Source: Flavobacteriaceae bacterium UBA4166
GTDB taxonomy: Bacteria; Bacteroidota; Bacteroidia; Flavobacteriales; Flavobacteriaceae
Assembly (NCBI GenBank): GCA_002379985.1
Contig: DFVG01000002.1
Location: 13,164-42,700, forward strand
Direction of reading: 5' to 3'
DNA: 29,537 nt
Shown here: positions 1 through 6,477 of the stretch, one piece after another
Layout: each line of letters begins with the position of its first letter
Position numbering within the stretch: position 1 is the stretch's first letter
Position numbers and translations under genes: made by a program
The notes under the pieces: generated by a model
What the model was told of the DNA's origin: nothing
The model's database searches: none
What the model saw: only the letters and a program-made list of their open reading frames with translations

Positions 1-183
1 TTCAGTCGGCGGCAAGCCTACGCGCAGTTTTGAGTGTGGTTTTCAGCATCGCTGAAAAATTCCTAAAAAAAGAGGTCTTTTTTTGTACTCCTTTTTTGGA
101 CAAGCAAAAAAGGGGTGAAAAGGAAAAGGAGATTACTACCGTGATCTCCACTAACTCCCTTCCTGTAAATACGAACCTCACAT
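1..183. repeat. Structured intergenic repeat, copy 1 (left-truncated by window edge)
   Basis: This block recurs without gaps 286 bp downstream, with only about six substitutions over the first 175 positions. It holds several perfect inverted repeats: TTTTCAGC-3 nt-GCTGAAAA near 40-58, CCTTTTTTG-6 nt-CAAAAAAGG near 90-113, and GGAGAT-10 nt-ATCTCC near 127-149. Such stacked hairpins suggest a non-coding repeat family rather than a gene. A minus-strand open frame runs through it, but it has no recognisable domain. The copy probably begins before the window start, because the left arm seen before copy 2 is missing here. Confidence 0.8.
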
Positions 184-270
184 AATAATTTTTAGAGCTT
201 TCGTTATACGAACAATCTTGTATTCTATTACTAAGTTGATCGTGTCTAAAGCTTTTTTTCAAGAATAATC

Positions 271-469
271 ACTCAAAACTTCGAATTTCAGTCGGCGGCA
301 AGCCTACGCGAAGTTTTGAGTATGGTTTTCAGCATTGCTGAAAAATTCCTAAAAAAAGAGGTCCTTTTTTGTACTCCTTTTTTGGACAAGCAAAAAAGGG
401 GTGAAAAGGAAAAGGAGATTACTACCGTGATCTCCACTAACTCCCTTCCTGCAAATACAAACCCTACAT
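271..469. repeat. Structured intergenic repeat, copy 2, with 13 bp flanking inverted repeat
   Basis: Positions 287-469 repeat 1-183. The copy is preceded by an arm ACTCAAAACTTCG (271-283) that pairs perfectly with CGAAGTTTTGAGT (309-321), forming a 13 bp stem over a 25 nt loop. The same three internal hairpins as in copy 1 are present; the base changes in one hairpin loop (ATC to ATT) leave the stem intact. A plus-strand frame (316-531) crosses it but looks spurious. No transposase or terminal-repeat signature of a known insertion sequence is visible. Confidence 0.75.
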
Positions 470-530
470 TGCTAAAGCAATGCAGTTTCCTTTTTCAAAC
501 ATGTTCAGAAACCAGTTTCCTCCATGCTTA

Positions 531-565
531 AAAATAGAAAACCCCGCAACAAATGTTGCAGGGTT
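531..565 (-). terminator. Rho-independent terminator, distal ssrA terminator candidate
   Basis: On the minus strand the arms GCAACA/TGTTGC, extended by AACCC/GGGTT around one mismatch, form a strong hairpin followed by TTTCTATTTT. It lies just after the isolated second copy of the tmRNA 3' end, so it may be the ancestral ssrA terminator. Confidence 0.65.
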
Positions 566-576
566 CGTGCTTGATA

Positions 577-593
577 GTGGAGCCGGGGAGATT
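577..593 (-). repeat. Isolated 17 bp copy of the tmRNA 3' end (att-like)
   Basis: AATCTCCCCGGCTCCAC on the minus strand is identical to the last bases of the tmRNA gene at 742-758. The sequence around it does not match tmRNA, so this is a short duplicate and not a second gene. Integrases of genomic islands often target tmRNA 3' ends and leave exactly such a direct repeat. Confidence 0.7.
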
Positions 594-703
594 ATTTCTA
601 TGATCAACCCTTGCCAATGTTGCAATTAGAAAGCAAAGGCTGCGCCTTGTTTTTGGTATTTTATTCCAATGCTATGAGCAAGCTCGGCATTTCCATAAAA
701 CAC

Positions 704-728
704 AAAAAACCAAGCTCGTTGAGCTTGG
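704..728 (-). terminator. Rho-independent terminator of ssrA
   Basis: On the minus strand CCAAGCTC-AAC-GAGCTTGG is a perfect 8 bp stem followed by TTTTTTGTGTTTT. It sits 14 nt after the tmRNA 3' end. Confidence 0.85.
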
Positions 729-742
729 CTTTCTAAATGTTG

Positions 743-1138
743 TGGAGCCGGGGAGATTCGAACTCCCGTCCAAACGCGCAATGTTAATGCTTTCTACATG
801 CTTAGTTTTCGTTTAAATTTTCGTGGACTTGCCGGTCGAAAACTACCAACGCATCCCTTAGCTTCGCTTAAGGTTCAGAATCACATCAAAGCCCTGCGAT
901 TCCTAGGTTTACTTTTACGAAGCCACTAAACCGAACGCCGTAAACCAAGGCCTTCGAGTGACTTCCTGCTTGCCCGTCTTACGGGCCGAGGCATACCGTA
1001 CTATAATTCGGGTTATGCAGCTAGGGCGTAGTTATTCTCGCCGTTTAAAAAAGTTGAAATATGAGATTTACGAGCTGTATCCCAGCGCTCGGCATGCTTA
1101 CATTACCATTCAACCCGCTGTCAAAACCAGTCGGCCCC
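743..1138 (-). ncRNA. ssrA: Transfer-messenger RNA (tmRNA)
   Basis: tmRNA rescues stalled ribosomes by adding a degradation tag. The 5' end GGGGCCGA pairs with CGGCTCC at the 3' end (one G-U pair) to form the acceptor stem. The T arm with GTTCGAATC precedes it. The discriminator A is at 743 and CCA is not encoded, as is usual in this phylum. The length, about 396 nt, is normal for a one-piece tmRNA. The tag frame (1013-1042) reads GENNYALAA and then TAA. The gene is followed by a strong terminator at 704-728. The plus-strand frame at 958-1389 is a shadow of this RNA. Confidence 0.97.
1013..1042 (-). other. tmRNA tag-peptide reading frame (GENNYALAA)
   Basis: Starting at the resume codon GGC (1042-1040), the minus strand reads GGC GAG AAT AAC TAC GCC CTA GCT GCA TAA. 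The hydrophobic ALAA end is the classical ClpXP recognition end of ssrA tags. Confidence 0.95.
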
Positions 1139-1151
1139 TTGGTATTTTTTT

Positions 1152-1182
1152 CAAAGATCTTTTTCTGGGCGTTCCCACGCAA
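1152..1182 (-). promoter_or_regulatory. Alternative proximal ssrA promoter
   Basis: On the minus strand TTG (1182-1180) and GATCTTTG (1159-1152) are separated by 20 nt, a spacing typical for this phylum, and lie 13 nt before the mature tmRNA 5' end. The -7 box has one mismatch. It overlaps a 7 bp hairpin (1175-1192). Confidence 0.35.
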
Positions 1183-1246
1183 CAATGCGTGGTCGGGCTT
1201 TTCGCGGTACATGATAACTTGCTACAATCCCTAACGCGCAAGGGCG

Positions 1247-1275
1247 CAAAGATAGAAGAATTCCTATATCTTTGC
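1247..1275. promoter_or_regulatory. Back-to-back -7 boxes for ssrA (minus) and the dehydrogenase gene (plus)
   Basis: TATCTTTG occurs on the plus strand at 1267-1274 and on the minus strand at 1254-1247, within a perfect 9 bp inverted repeat (GCAAAGATA-12 nt-TATCTTTGC). Both match the Bacteroidota -7 consensus TAnnTTTG exactly. The plus box would start RNA about 25 nt before the ATG at 1307. The minus box would give ssrA a roughly 100 nt precursor leader. No clear -33 TTG is seen for either. Confidence 0.55.
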
Positions 1276-1306
1276 ACGCCTAGTATAGAACAAAAAACAT
1301 TCCAAA

Positions 1307-2521
1307 ATGCCAATCACCTTTGCGCTAATCAAAGAACGAAAGAATCCGCCCGATCGACGCGTCGTTTTTTCACCCCAAGCCTGTCATGAAGCCATGGAAG
1401 CCTTTCCTGAAGCAAACATTATTGCAGAACATTCCGATATTCGAGTGTTTCCGGATCAGGCGTATCAGGTTGCCGGAGTTTTGGTCAAAGAAGACGTTTC
1501 CGAAGCTGATGTCATGCTTGGAGTAAAGGAAGTGCCCCCCTCAGCACTGATTCCGAATAAAAAATACTTTTTCTTTAGTCACACCATCAAAAAACAGCCT
1601 TATAATCGAGGCTTACTGCAAGAAATTCTGAAAAAGAAAATTGAGCTATACGATCACGAAACCATTGTGAAGGCCAATGGTGGCCGACTTATTGGTTTTG
1701 GTCGCTATGCCGGATTGGTTGGCGCTTATAATGGGTTTCGTGCCTTAGGATTCAGACAACAAACCTTTATGCTTCCCAAAGCCGAGAACCTACCGGATCT
1801 TCGAGCCATGAAGCAAGCGCTCAACGAAATCACATTGCCGGCGCTAAAGATCGTATTAACGGGAAGCGGCAAAGTGGCCAAGGGAGCCAAAGAAATTTTA
1901 GAACACCTAAAGATCAAAAGAGTTTCGGTAGATGAATTTCTGAATAACGAATTTGAGACACCGGTGTATTGCCATATTGATGTCCTAGACTATAACAAGC
2001 GTAGCGATGGAACGCCCGGAAATCGCAAAGAATTTTACAAAGATCCCTCCGGTTACGAGAGCAATTTTATGCGCTTTGCAAAAGCCGGCGATATGTTGAT
2101 CACAGGCCATTTTTACGGTGAAGGAGCGCCATATCTTTTTACTCGGGAAGATGCAAAAGATCCTGAATTTAATTTCAAACTCGTTGCGGATATTACGTGT
2201 GATATTGACGGTCCCATTGCTTCAACGGTACGACCTTCTACAATCTCAGACCCCTTTTATGGTTATGATCCCATCACTGAAAAGGAAACCACTTTTGACG
2301 CACCCGGTGCCATTACTGTTATGGCGGTAGATAATTTGCCTTGTGAACTGCCCAAGGATGCGAGTGAAGGTTTTGGCGAAATGTTTATGGACGCCGTGTT
2401 ACCGGCATTCTTTAATAATGATAAAGACGGTATTCTGAAGAGAGCACGAATGACTACGGCAGAAGGAACGCTTACCGATCGTTTTTCCTATCTACAAGAT
2501 TATATTGATGGTAATGAATAA
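1307..2521 (+). CDS. Lysine-ketoglutarate reductase / saccharopine dehydrogenase-like protein (AlaDh/PNT fold)
   Basis: The 404-residue protein resembles the lysine-forming saccharopine dehydrogenase domain (the LKR half of eukaryotic AASS, and yeast Lys1) along its whole length. K74 in LGVKEVP and H92 in FSHTIK sit where the catalytic Lys/His pair of Lys1 lies. GSGKVAKGA (about 186-194) is the nucleotide-binding turn. DNLPCELP and the C-terminal GTLTDRFSYLQ segment also match the AASS pattern. The likely reaction is reversible NAD(P)H-dependent condensation of lysine with 2-oxoglutarate, but substrate use cannot be read from sequence. No separate saccharopine-cleaving dehydrogenase lies nearby. 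ATG at 1307 follows a good -7 box (1267-1274), and a strong terminator follows the stop. Confidence 0.8.
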   Translation: MPITFALIKERKNPPDRRVVFSPQACHEAMEAFPEANIIAEHSDIRVFPDQAYQVAGVLVKEDVSEADVMLGVKEVPPSALIPNKKYFFFSHTIKKQPYNRGLLQEILKKKIELYDHETIVKANGGRLIGFGRYAGLVGAYNGFRALGFRQQTFMLPKAENLPDLRAMKQALNEITLPALKIVLTGSGKVAKGAKEILEHLKIKRVSVDEFLNNEFETPVYCHIDVLDYNKRSDGTPGNRKEFYKDPSGYESNFMRFAKAGDMLITGHFYGEGAPYLFTREDAKDPEFNFKLVADITCDIDGPIASTVRPSTISDPFYGYDPITEKETTFDAPGAITVMAVDNLPCELPKDASEGFGEMFMDAVLPAFFNNDKDGILKRARMTTAEGTLTDRFSYLQDYIDGNE

Positions 2522-2552
2522 AAAAACACCTCTGTTACAGAGGTGTTTTTTT
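2521..2552. terminator. Bidirectional rho-independent terminator
   Basis: CACCTCTG-TTA-CAGAGGTG is flanked by six A on the left and seven T on the right. It can end the dehydrogenase transcript on plus and the lipoprotein transcript on minus. Confidence 0.9.
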
Positions 2553-2574
2553 GAGAACATCAAAATTCCGAAGG

Positions 2575-3195
2575 CTATTTCAAATTGAAATGTTGTTGTA
2601 GTGCTGTATAATCGGTAATGTCTACGCCAGCGTTTAAGAGGTTTTGTTCCATTTCATACGGACTTCTACCACTAGCTTCTACAATCACAATACGTAACTC
2701 TTGGAAAGTTCCTACCGGGAGATTGTATGCCGATTCGTCCGATGCCAAGTTAAATCGCATTTGGAAACTTCCCACCTGCATAAATGTGCGCACTCTAAAG
2801 ATAGTTCCATCTGGATTCACGGTGTTTGGAATAGGGTAATATAAGGTTCCTGCTTGCACGAAGGCATAGATAAGATCATTTTGCAAGACCTCTTCAGTTA
2901 ACTCAGGAACTACCTCGGTGTAAATCGTACCTGAAGCGGTAGAAATGTCGAAAGTAAGGTTTTGGACGTTTGCGTTTCCGTCCTGACCGTCCTGACCGTC
3001 TTGTCCATCCTGACCGTCTTGCCCGTCGGTACCATTAGTACCATCCAATCCTGCCGGTCCCTGAGGTCCTGCTGGTCCCGCAGGTCCTTGAGCTCCATCC
3101 ATACCATCTACTCCATCTTCTCCTGAACAAGAAGCTGCGATTGCTACAAAAAGCACCATTACTGTGTACTTAAGTACGTTTTTCATTTTTTTCAT
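2575..3195 (-). CDS. Collagen-like repeat surface lipoprotein
   Basis: An export signal ends in the lipobox AASC, with the lipidated Cys at about residue 23. It is followed by SGEDG, an acidic stretch similar to flavobacterial surface-export signals. Then come about 15 Gly-X-Y triplets, first proline-rich (GPAGPAGPQGPAG) and then a run of GQD units. A C-terminal domain of about 130 residues matches no family I recognise. The frame is open up to an ATG at 3219. I chose the ATG at 3195 because a perfect -7 box at 3234-3227 would start RNA at about 3220, leaving no leader for the upstream ATG, and because residues 1-23 then form a normal signal. The role is probably as a trimeric surface stalk or adhesin; this is inference. 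Confidence 0.8.
   Translation of the reverse strand: MKKMKNVLKYTVMVLFVAIAASCSGEDGVDGMDGAQGPAGPAGPQGPAGLDGTNGTDGQDGQDGQDGQDGQDGNANVQNLTFDISTASGTIYTEVVPELTEEVLQNDLIYAFVQAGTLYYPIPNTVNPDGTIFRVRTFMQVGSFQMRFNLASDESAYNLPVGTFQELRIVIVEASGRSPYEMEQNLLNAGVDITDYTALQQHFNLK
2977..3027 (-). repeat. 9 bp coding repeat (GQD units)
   Basis: Five to six near-identical 9 bp units encode Gly-Gln-Asp. Such tandem units can expand or contract by slippage without shifting frame, so the stalk length may vary between strains. Confidence 0.7.
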
Positions 3196-3226
3196 TTTGT
3201 TTGATTTTTTATGGTTCATATGAGGG

Positions 3227-3234
3227 CAAATGTA
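3227..3234 (-). promoter_or_regulatory. -7 box of the collagen-like lipoprotein gene
   Basis: TACATTTG on the minus strand matches TAnnTTTG exactly. No convincing -33 TTG is visible upstream. Confidence 0.5.
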
Positions 3235-3415
3235 GGGGGTGCTCTTAAAATGAAGAATTATAAAAGCCTGAAATACAAAGGGTTCAAGGGTGGTTTTTTG
3301 ATAAGGGTTTTTCCGATATTAAAGAGGTAAAATACGGTACGGGTATGGTAGGTGTCACCTTAAAGGTGTTCAGAAAAGATAAGAAGGTGCATCAGTTCAT
3401 ACTCATTATAACTTG

Positions 3416-3847
3416 CTAAGAATGTAAATTGCTTTTCAATTTTTCAGACAAAAAAATACCTCCAAACCCTACAGTATAGGCTAGAAGATCGTAGCCATCA
3501 AAAACACTTCCTAAGAGAATTTTCAAAATAGGATGCAAATTGACCACAGGTTGCAGCCATGAAAATAACTGTAAAAACTCGACTACAAAACCAATTGCAA
3601 CGGCAATACAGGCGTTTAGAGAAATCGACCAAGAGGTAACGACTCTTAAAAAACAGTAGAGCAAAGGAATGACAAGAACATCCCCTATAAAACCACGGAT
3701 AAATCCGTGTTTGAAGCAGAGGGCAATGCAAACTTCCATGCTCAACACGATGAGAAATACAATATGATACGGCTGACGCTTCAAAGCGAAGGTGCATTTA
3801 GAGTTGCGCGCCTTTTTAAAGGCGCGCAACATTTTGTTAAGATTCAT
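3416..3847 (-). CDS. DUF2809 family membrane protein
   Basis: This small protein has four to five hydrophobic segments. The pattern GFIRGFIGDVLVIPLLYCFLR and, near the end, LGSVFDGYDLLAYTVG is characteristic of DUF2809, whose function is unknown. It is the last gene of the unit with creD. The open frame extends upstream into creD. The ATG at 3847 (overlapping the creD end by 11 nt) and the ATG at 3832 (just after the creD stop) are the two plausible starts; both give the usual family length of about 130-145 residues. A 28 nt perfect hairpin lies directly after the second ATG. Confidence 0.75.
   Translation of the reverse strand: MNLNKMLRAFKKARNSKCTFALKRQPYHIVFLIVLSMEVCIALCFKHGFIRGFIGDVLVIPLLYCFLRVVTSWSISLNACIAVAIGFVVEFLQLFSWLQPVVNLHPILKILLGSVFDGYDLLAYTVGFGGIFLSEKLKSNLHS
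3803..3830 (-). other. Perfect 13 bp hairpin at the creD/DUF2809 junction
   Basis: GTTGCGCGCCTTT and AAAGGCGCGCAAC are separated by 2 nt. The hairpin begins at the ATG of the later DUF2809 start. It lacks a downstream T run, so it is not a classical terminator. It could cap creD mRNA or restrain translation of DUF2809. Confidence 0.7.
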
Positions 3848-5189
3848 TAACCCAATCAATTTTGCGAGAGACAAACATAATGGTTGCCAAAATAGCAAAA
3901 AGGCCGATGCTGCCTACTAATAAGGCATAGTCTTCCAATTGAATGATGACATAAATGAAACCGTACAAGGCGCTAAGGGAAGCGGCGATGAGCATTGGAA
4001 ATTTTAATCCCTTTAAAATAAGTCGTGAATATCCCGTGATAAGCGCCAAGACCGCTCCACCGGCAATCAAGTATGCTTTTAAAAAGCTGCTGTGTTCACT
4101 GATGGCAATCAATAAGGTGTAGAACATCACCAGGGCCAACCCGATCATAACGTACTGAAAAGGATGAATGTAGATTTTACTGGCAAGTTGTATTAGGAGA
4201 AATACCAATAAGGTAAGTCCGATAACCAAAATTCCGTACTTGGCCGTTCTTTCGCTCTTGGCATAGTCATCAACCGGAACAATGAGTTCGGTTCCAAACG
4301 CATAGGGAGAAAGGTCTGGCATGTTATTATAGAATACTTGCTCAAACTCGCGGTTGATCTGTAATACCTGCCAAGAAGCTTTAAAGCCGTCTTGTGAGAT
4401 TTCACGAGAACCGTCGAGGGGTAGGTAGCGTCCTGTAAAACTAGGGGAGTGCCAGTTAGATTCTAGTGAAACCTTTGTTGTTTTTCCTAAGGGAACAAAA
4501 TGAAGTCCCTGACTACCGTTCACTTTCATGTGGAATGAAAAATCAAGAAGAGTGTCGTTTTCAAATAAGGTTTTGGGCAATACGTCACTTTGAAGGGTGT
4601 TCAAATAATCCTTAGTAAACTTTGGAGCAATGTCCATTGTTTGATCTGCTACCATCACTTCTATAGCATTACGAATCCCTTTTAGGTTAGATGTATTTAT
4701 GAGAAGGGATATTTTGTCCCAAAGAATATCATCAGACGGAATATCTAAGGCGGTTGTTATTTTTGGAAACTGACCAGATACATCAAGCGCTGTTGTGAAT
4801 ACTACGGCTTCATAAATTCCACGCTTAAGTGGTTTTTCTTTGGTTTGAGCAGTTCCGTTAATCGATAGTGCCTCAGGAAAAACATAGGCGAATTGTTCTA
4901 GGGTTTCGGTCAAGGTCTGAAATGTTTTGGTCTGCTCATTATAAATTCGCTCTTCTTTATAGGTATTGTAGGGAATTTTCAGAATAGGACCCGATAGGGT
5001 AACCTCATTTCCCCACTTGTCATTCACCTCTTGGGTTACTTCTGTTTTTCGTTGTGAGCGTTCCCGAATAAGTTCTTTTACAAATTCTAAGGGAATAAGA
5101 AGAATTAAAAATAAAAATCCTACTACGAGCATTCGGGCTGTAATGGAATGGCGGAGCCAATGTGTAAATCGATTTGTAGTTGCTTTCAT
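3837..5189 (-). CDS. creD: Cell envelope integrity protein CreD-like inner membrane protein
   Basis: The 450-residue protein matches the CreD layout: one N-terminal membrane helix (about 18-37, with the run LLIPLEFVKELIRERSQRK), a large periplasmic domain starting with WGNEVTLSGPILKIPY, then about five or six membrane helices from about 318 to the end. In enterobacteria CreD is induced by the CreBC two-component system and its loss alters envelope behaviour; its biochemical role is unclear. Here the neighbour is a winged-helix regulator instead of CreBC, an arrangement common in Bacteroidota. A palindrome (5206-5222) in the 50 bp before the ATG suggests its own regulated promoter. Confidence 0.92.
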   Translation of the reverse strand: MKATTNRFTHWLRHSITARMLVVGFLFLILLIPLEFVKELIRERSQRKTEVTQEVNDKWGNEVTLSGPILKIPYNTYKEERIYNEQTKTFQTLTETLEQFAYVFPEALSINGTAQTKEKPLKRGIYEAVVFTTALDVSGQFPKITTALDIPSDDILWDKISLLINTSNLKGIRNAIEVMVADQTMDIAPKFTKDYLNTLQSDVLPKTLFENDTLLDFSFHMKVNGSQGLHFVPLGKTTKVSLESNWHSPSFTGRYLPLDGSREISQDGFKASWQVLQINREFEQVFYNNMPDLSPYAFGTELIVPVDDYAKSERTAKYGILVIGLTLLVFLLIQLASKIYIHPFQYVMIGLALVMFYTLLIAISEHSSFLKAYLIAGGAVLALITGYSRLILKGLKFPMLIAASLSALYGFIYVIIQLEDYALLVGSIGLFAILATIMFVSRKIDWVNES

Positions 5190-5205
5190 ATAATTGATTT
5201 AAAGT

Positions 5206-5222
5206 ACTTTGAATTTCAAAGT
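5206..5222. promoter_or_regulatory. Palindromic operator ACTTTG-N5-CAAAGT before creD
   Basis: The site is a perfect 6+5+6 palindrome 17 bp upstream of the creD start. On the minus strand its first half-site supplies the TTTG of a -7-like box (AAACTTTG), so binding would block the promoter. The same palindrome lies before the first gene of the locus (6147-6163). Confidence 0.65.
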
Positions 5223-5239
5223 TTGTTAATAAAAAAATA

Positions 5240-5533
5240 TTATTTTTTAGATATCAGTGCTTCTAGCGCTTCAATATGTTTTTTAAAGGCAGCTTTCCCA
5301 ACGGGGGTGGCTTCATAGCTTGTATTTGGTTTTCGGTTGATGAACTGTTTATGAACGGTGATATAGGCTTCCTTTTCTAAGGTTTTAAGGTGGCTTGCTA
5401 AATTTCCATCCGTAACTTCCAAAAGTTCTTTCAGTCTACTGAAATCAGCCTCCTCATTGACCATTAAAATGGACATGATCCCCAAGCGAATTCGGTGATC
5501 AAATAGCTTATTAATGTTGTCAATAATTCCCAC
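5240..5533 (-). CDS. Winged-helix transcriptional regulator (MarR/ArsR-like, CreD-locus type)
   Basis: The 97-residue protein is a single winged-helix domain: RLGIMSILMV, then FSRLKELLEVTDGNLASHLKTLE as the recognition-helix region (about 31-53), then a wing with FINRKPNTSYEATPVGKAAF. No effector domain is visible. Start is GTG at 5533, two nt after the stop of the upstream gene; the nearest in-frame ATG would cut into the first helix. It lies between a membrane protein and creD. It most likely represses this locus by binding the ACTTTG-N5-CAAAGT palindromes; this last point is inference. Confidence 0.88.
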   Translation of the reverse strand: MGIIDNINKLFDHRIRLGIMSILMVNEEADFSRLKELLEVTDGNLASHLKTLEKEAYITVHKQFINRKPNTSYEATPVGKAAFKKHIEALEALISKK

Positions 5534-5535
5534 AA

Positions 5536-6138
5536 TTAGTTTTTTTCATTGATCAGCATCACACTCCCATAGACAATGTGCATGAGTCCGAAACCAAACA
5601 CCCAAAACCAGAGTCCGTATCCCGGAAAAGCAGCACAAATAAGACCAAGAATGATTTCTACATAACCCAAGTACTTCACATTTCCAATCGTATATCGCGA
5701 TGCGTTTACCAAGGCCAATCCATAAAAGATGAGCATCAGCGCAGCGGTGAGACCATAATGCTGACTATTCAATTTAATGAGAATATACATACCACCTGTA
5801 AGTAATGGAATTAAAAAATTAACCAATAACCGTTTTGTGGTATGATCCCAAATAGCACTATTGTTACGTTTCGCTTTGCGTGTTGTCAATACAAGTGCCG
5901 TAAAGATACTGGCAATGGCTACAGCTGCCAAGAGTAACACAATCTGAGTAAAATTATGACTTTGTAACAATAAGAATTCGCCACTAGGCAATAAATAGTA
6001 GTACGCAATGGCAGCACCAATAATAGCATAGCAGCCGGCAAAAATTCCGGACCAACCACTGAGAGAAATAAACCGAGACGATCGGTTCATCAACTGTTTG
6101 ATATCAGAAATGTCCTTAAGATACTTGTTTTCTTCCAT
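5536..6138 (-). CDS. Multi-spanning membrane protein of unknown function (CreD locus)
   Basis: The 200-residue protein has a short cytoplasmic start (about 25 residues) and then about five to six membrane helices (near 28-50, 64-86, 105-123, 129-146, 155-190). I do not recognise the family, but proteins of this kind often stand before a winged-helix gene in flavobacterial CreD loci. It is the first gene of a four-gene minus-strand unit. The 2 nt gap to the regulator implies co-transcription and translational coupling. An operator-like palindrome lies 9 bp before its ATG. Confidence 0.8.
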   Translation of the reverse strand: MEENKYLKDISDIKQLMNRSSRFISLSGWSGIFAGCYAIIGAAIAYYYLLPSGEFLLLQSHNFTQIVLLLAAVAIASIFTALVLTTRKAKRNNSAIWDHTTKRLLVNFLIPLLTGGMYILIKLNSQHYGLTAALMLIFYGLALVNASRYTIGNVKYLGYVEIILGLICAAFPGYGLWFWVFGFGLMHIVYGSVMLINEKN

Positions 6139-6146
6139 TATAAAGA

Positions 6147-6163
6147 ACTTTGAAAAACAAAGT
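6147..6163. promoter_or_regulatory. Palindromic operator ACTTTG-N5-CAAAGT before the CreD-locus first gene
   Basis: This perfect palindrome repeats the arms and spacing of 5206-5222. On the minus strand TTACTTTG overlaps it and is a one-mismatch -7 box. The placement fits repression by steric blocking. Confidence 0.65.
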
Positions 6164-6477
6164 AACTAAAAATTATGGTATAGTGTCTATAACATTCATG
6201 TTAAATACAGTTAAAAATGAAGAAAAAATAACGATGAAAAGTGATCATACACATAAATTACTGAGCCAATTTCTCTTGGATGTAAGCGATATACTACTAA
6301 ATTAATGTTAAAAAAATTAACATTTAAGACCCTTTATTTGATGAAAAGAACAAAAATATAGATGAAAGGATGTTTTTGTCGTAATTCTTATTTTGACATA
6401 GGAAATGTCTGACAATCAATGTATTTCATATCGATAAAATACTTAAATTTACAGACTAACTACTAGCTTGTTCAATT
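6164..6477. other. AT-rich intergenic region between divergent genes
   Basis: This AT-rich gap contains no credible gene. It holds AATGTTAA-N5-TTAACATT (6304-6324), a perfect 8 bp inverted repeat, and a shorter AACAT-TC-ATGTT (6191-6202) with the same core, possible protein-binding sites. TAAATTTA at 6444-6451 is a one-mismatch -7 box for the gene at 6478. Confidence 0.5.

Noticed and set aside
2..262. Minus-strand frame of 86 codons at the window start
   Set aside because: It runs through the hairpin-rich repeat, shows no domain and no start signal; better explained as non-coding repeat.
316..531. Plus-strand frame of 71 codons in repeat copy 2
   Set aside because: The same repeat is read in the opposite sense in copy 1's frame; no conserved protein features.
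743..800. Possible tRNA because of the GTTCGAATC T-arm
   Set aside because: The T arm and acceptor end belong to tmRNA; tag frame and 5' end confirm this.
958..1389. Plus-strand frame of 143 codons
   Set aside because: Antisense to the tmRNA and overlaps the start of the dehydrogenase gene.
2977..3027. Short tandem repeats as a CRISPR-like array
   Set aside because: Units are 9 bp without spacers and encode Gly-Gln-Asp in frame.
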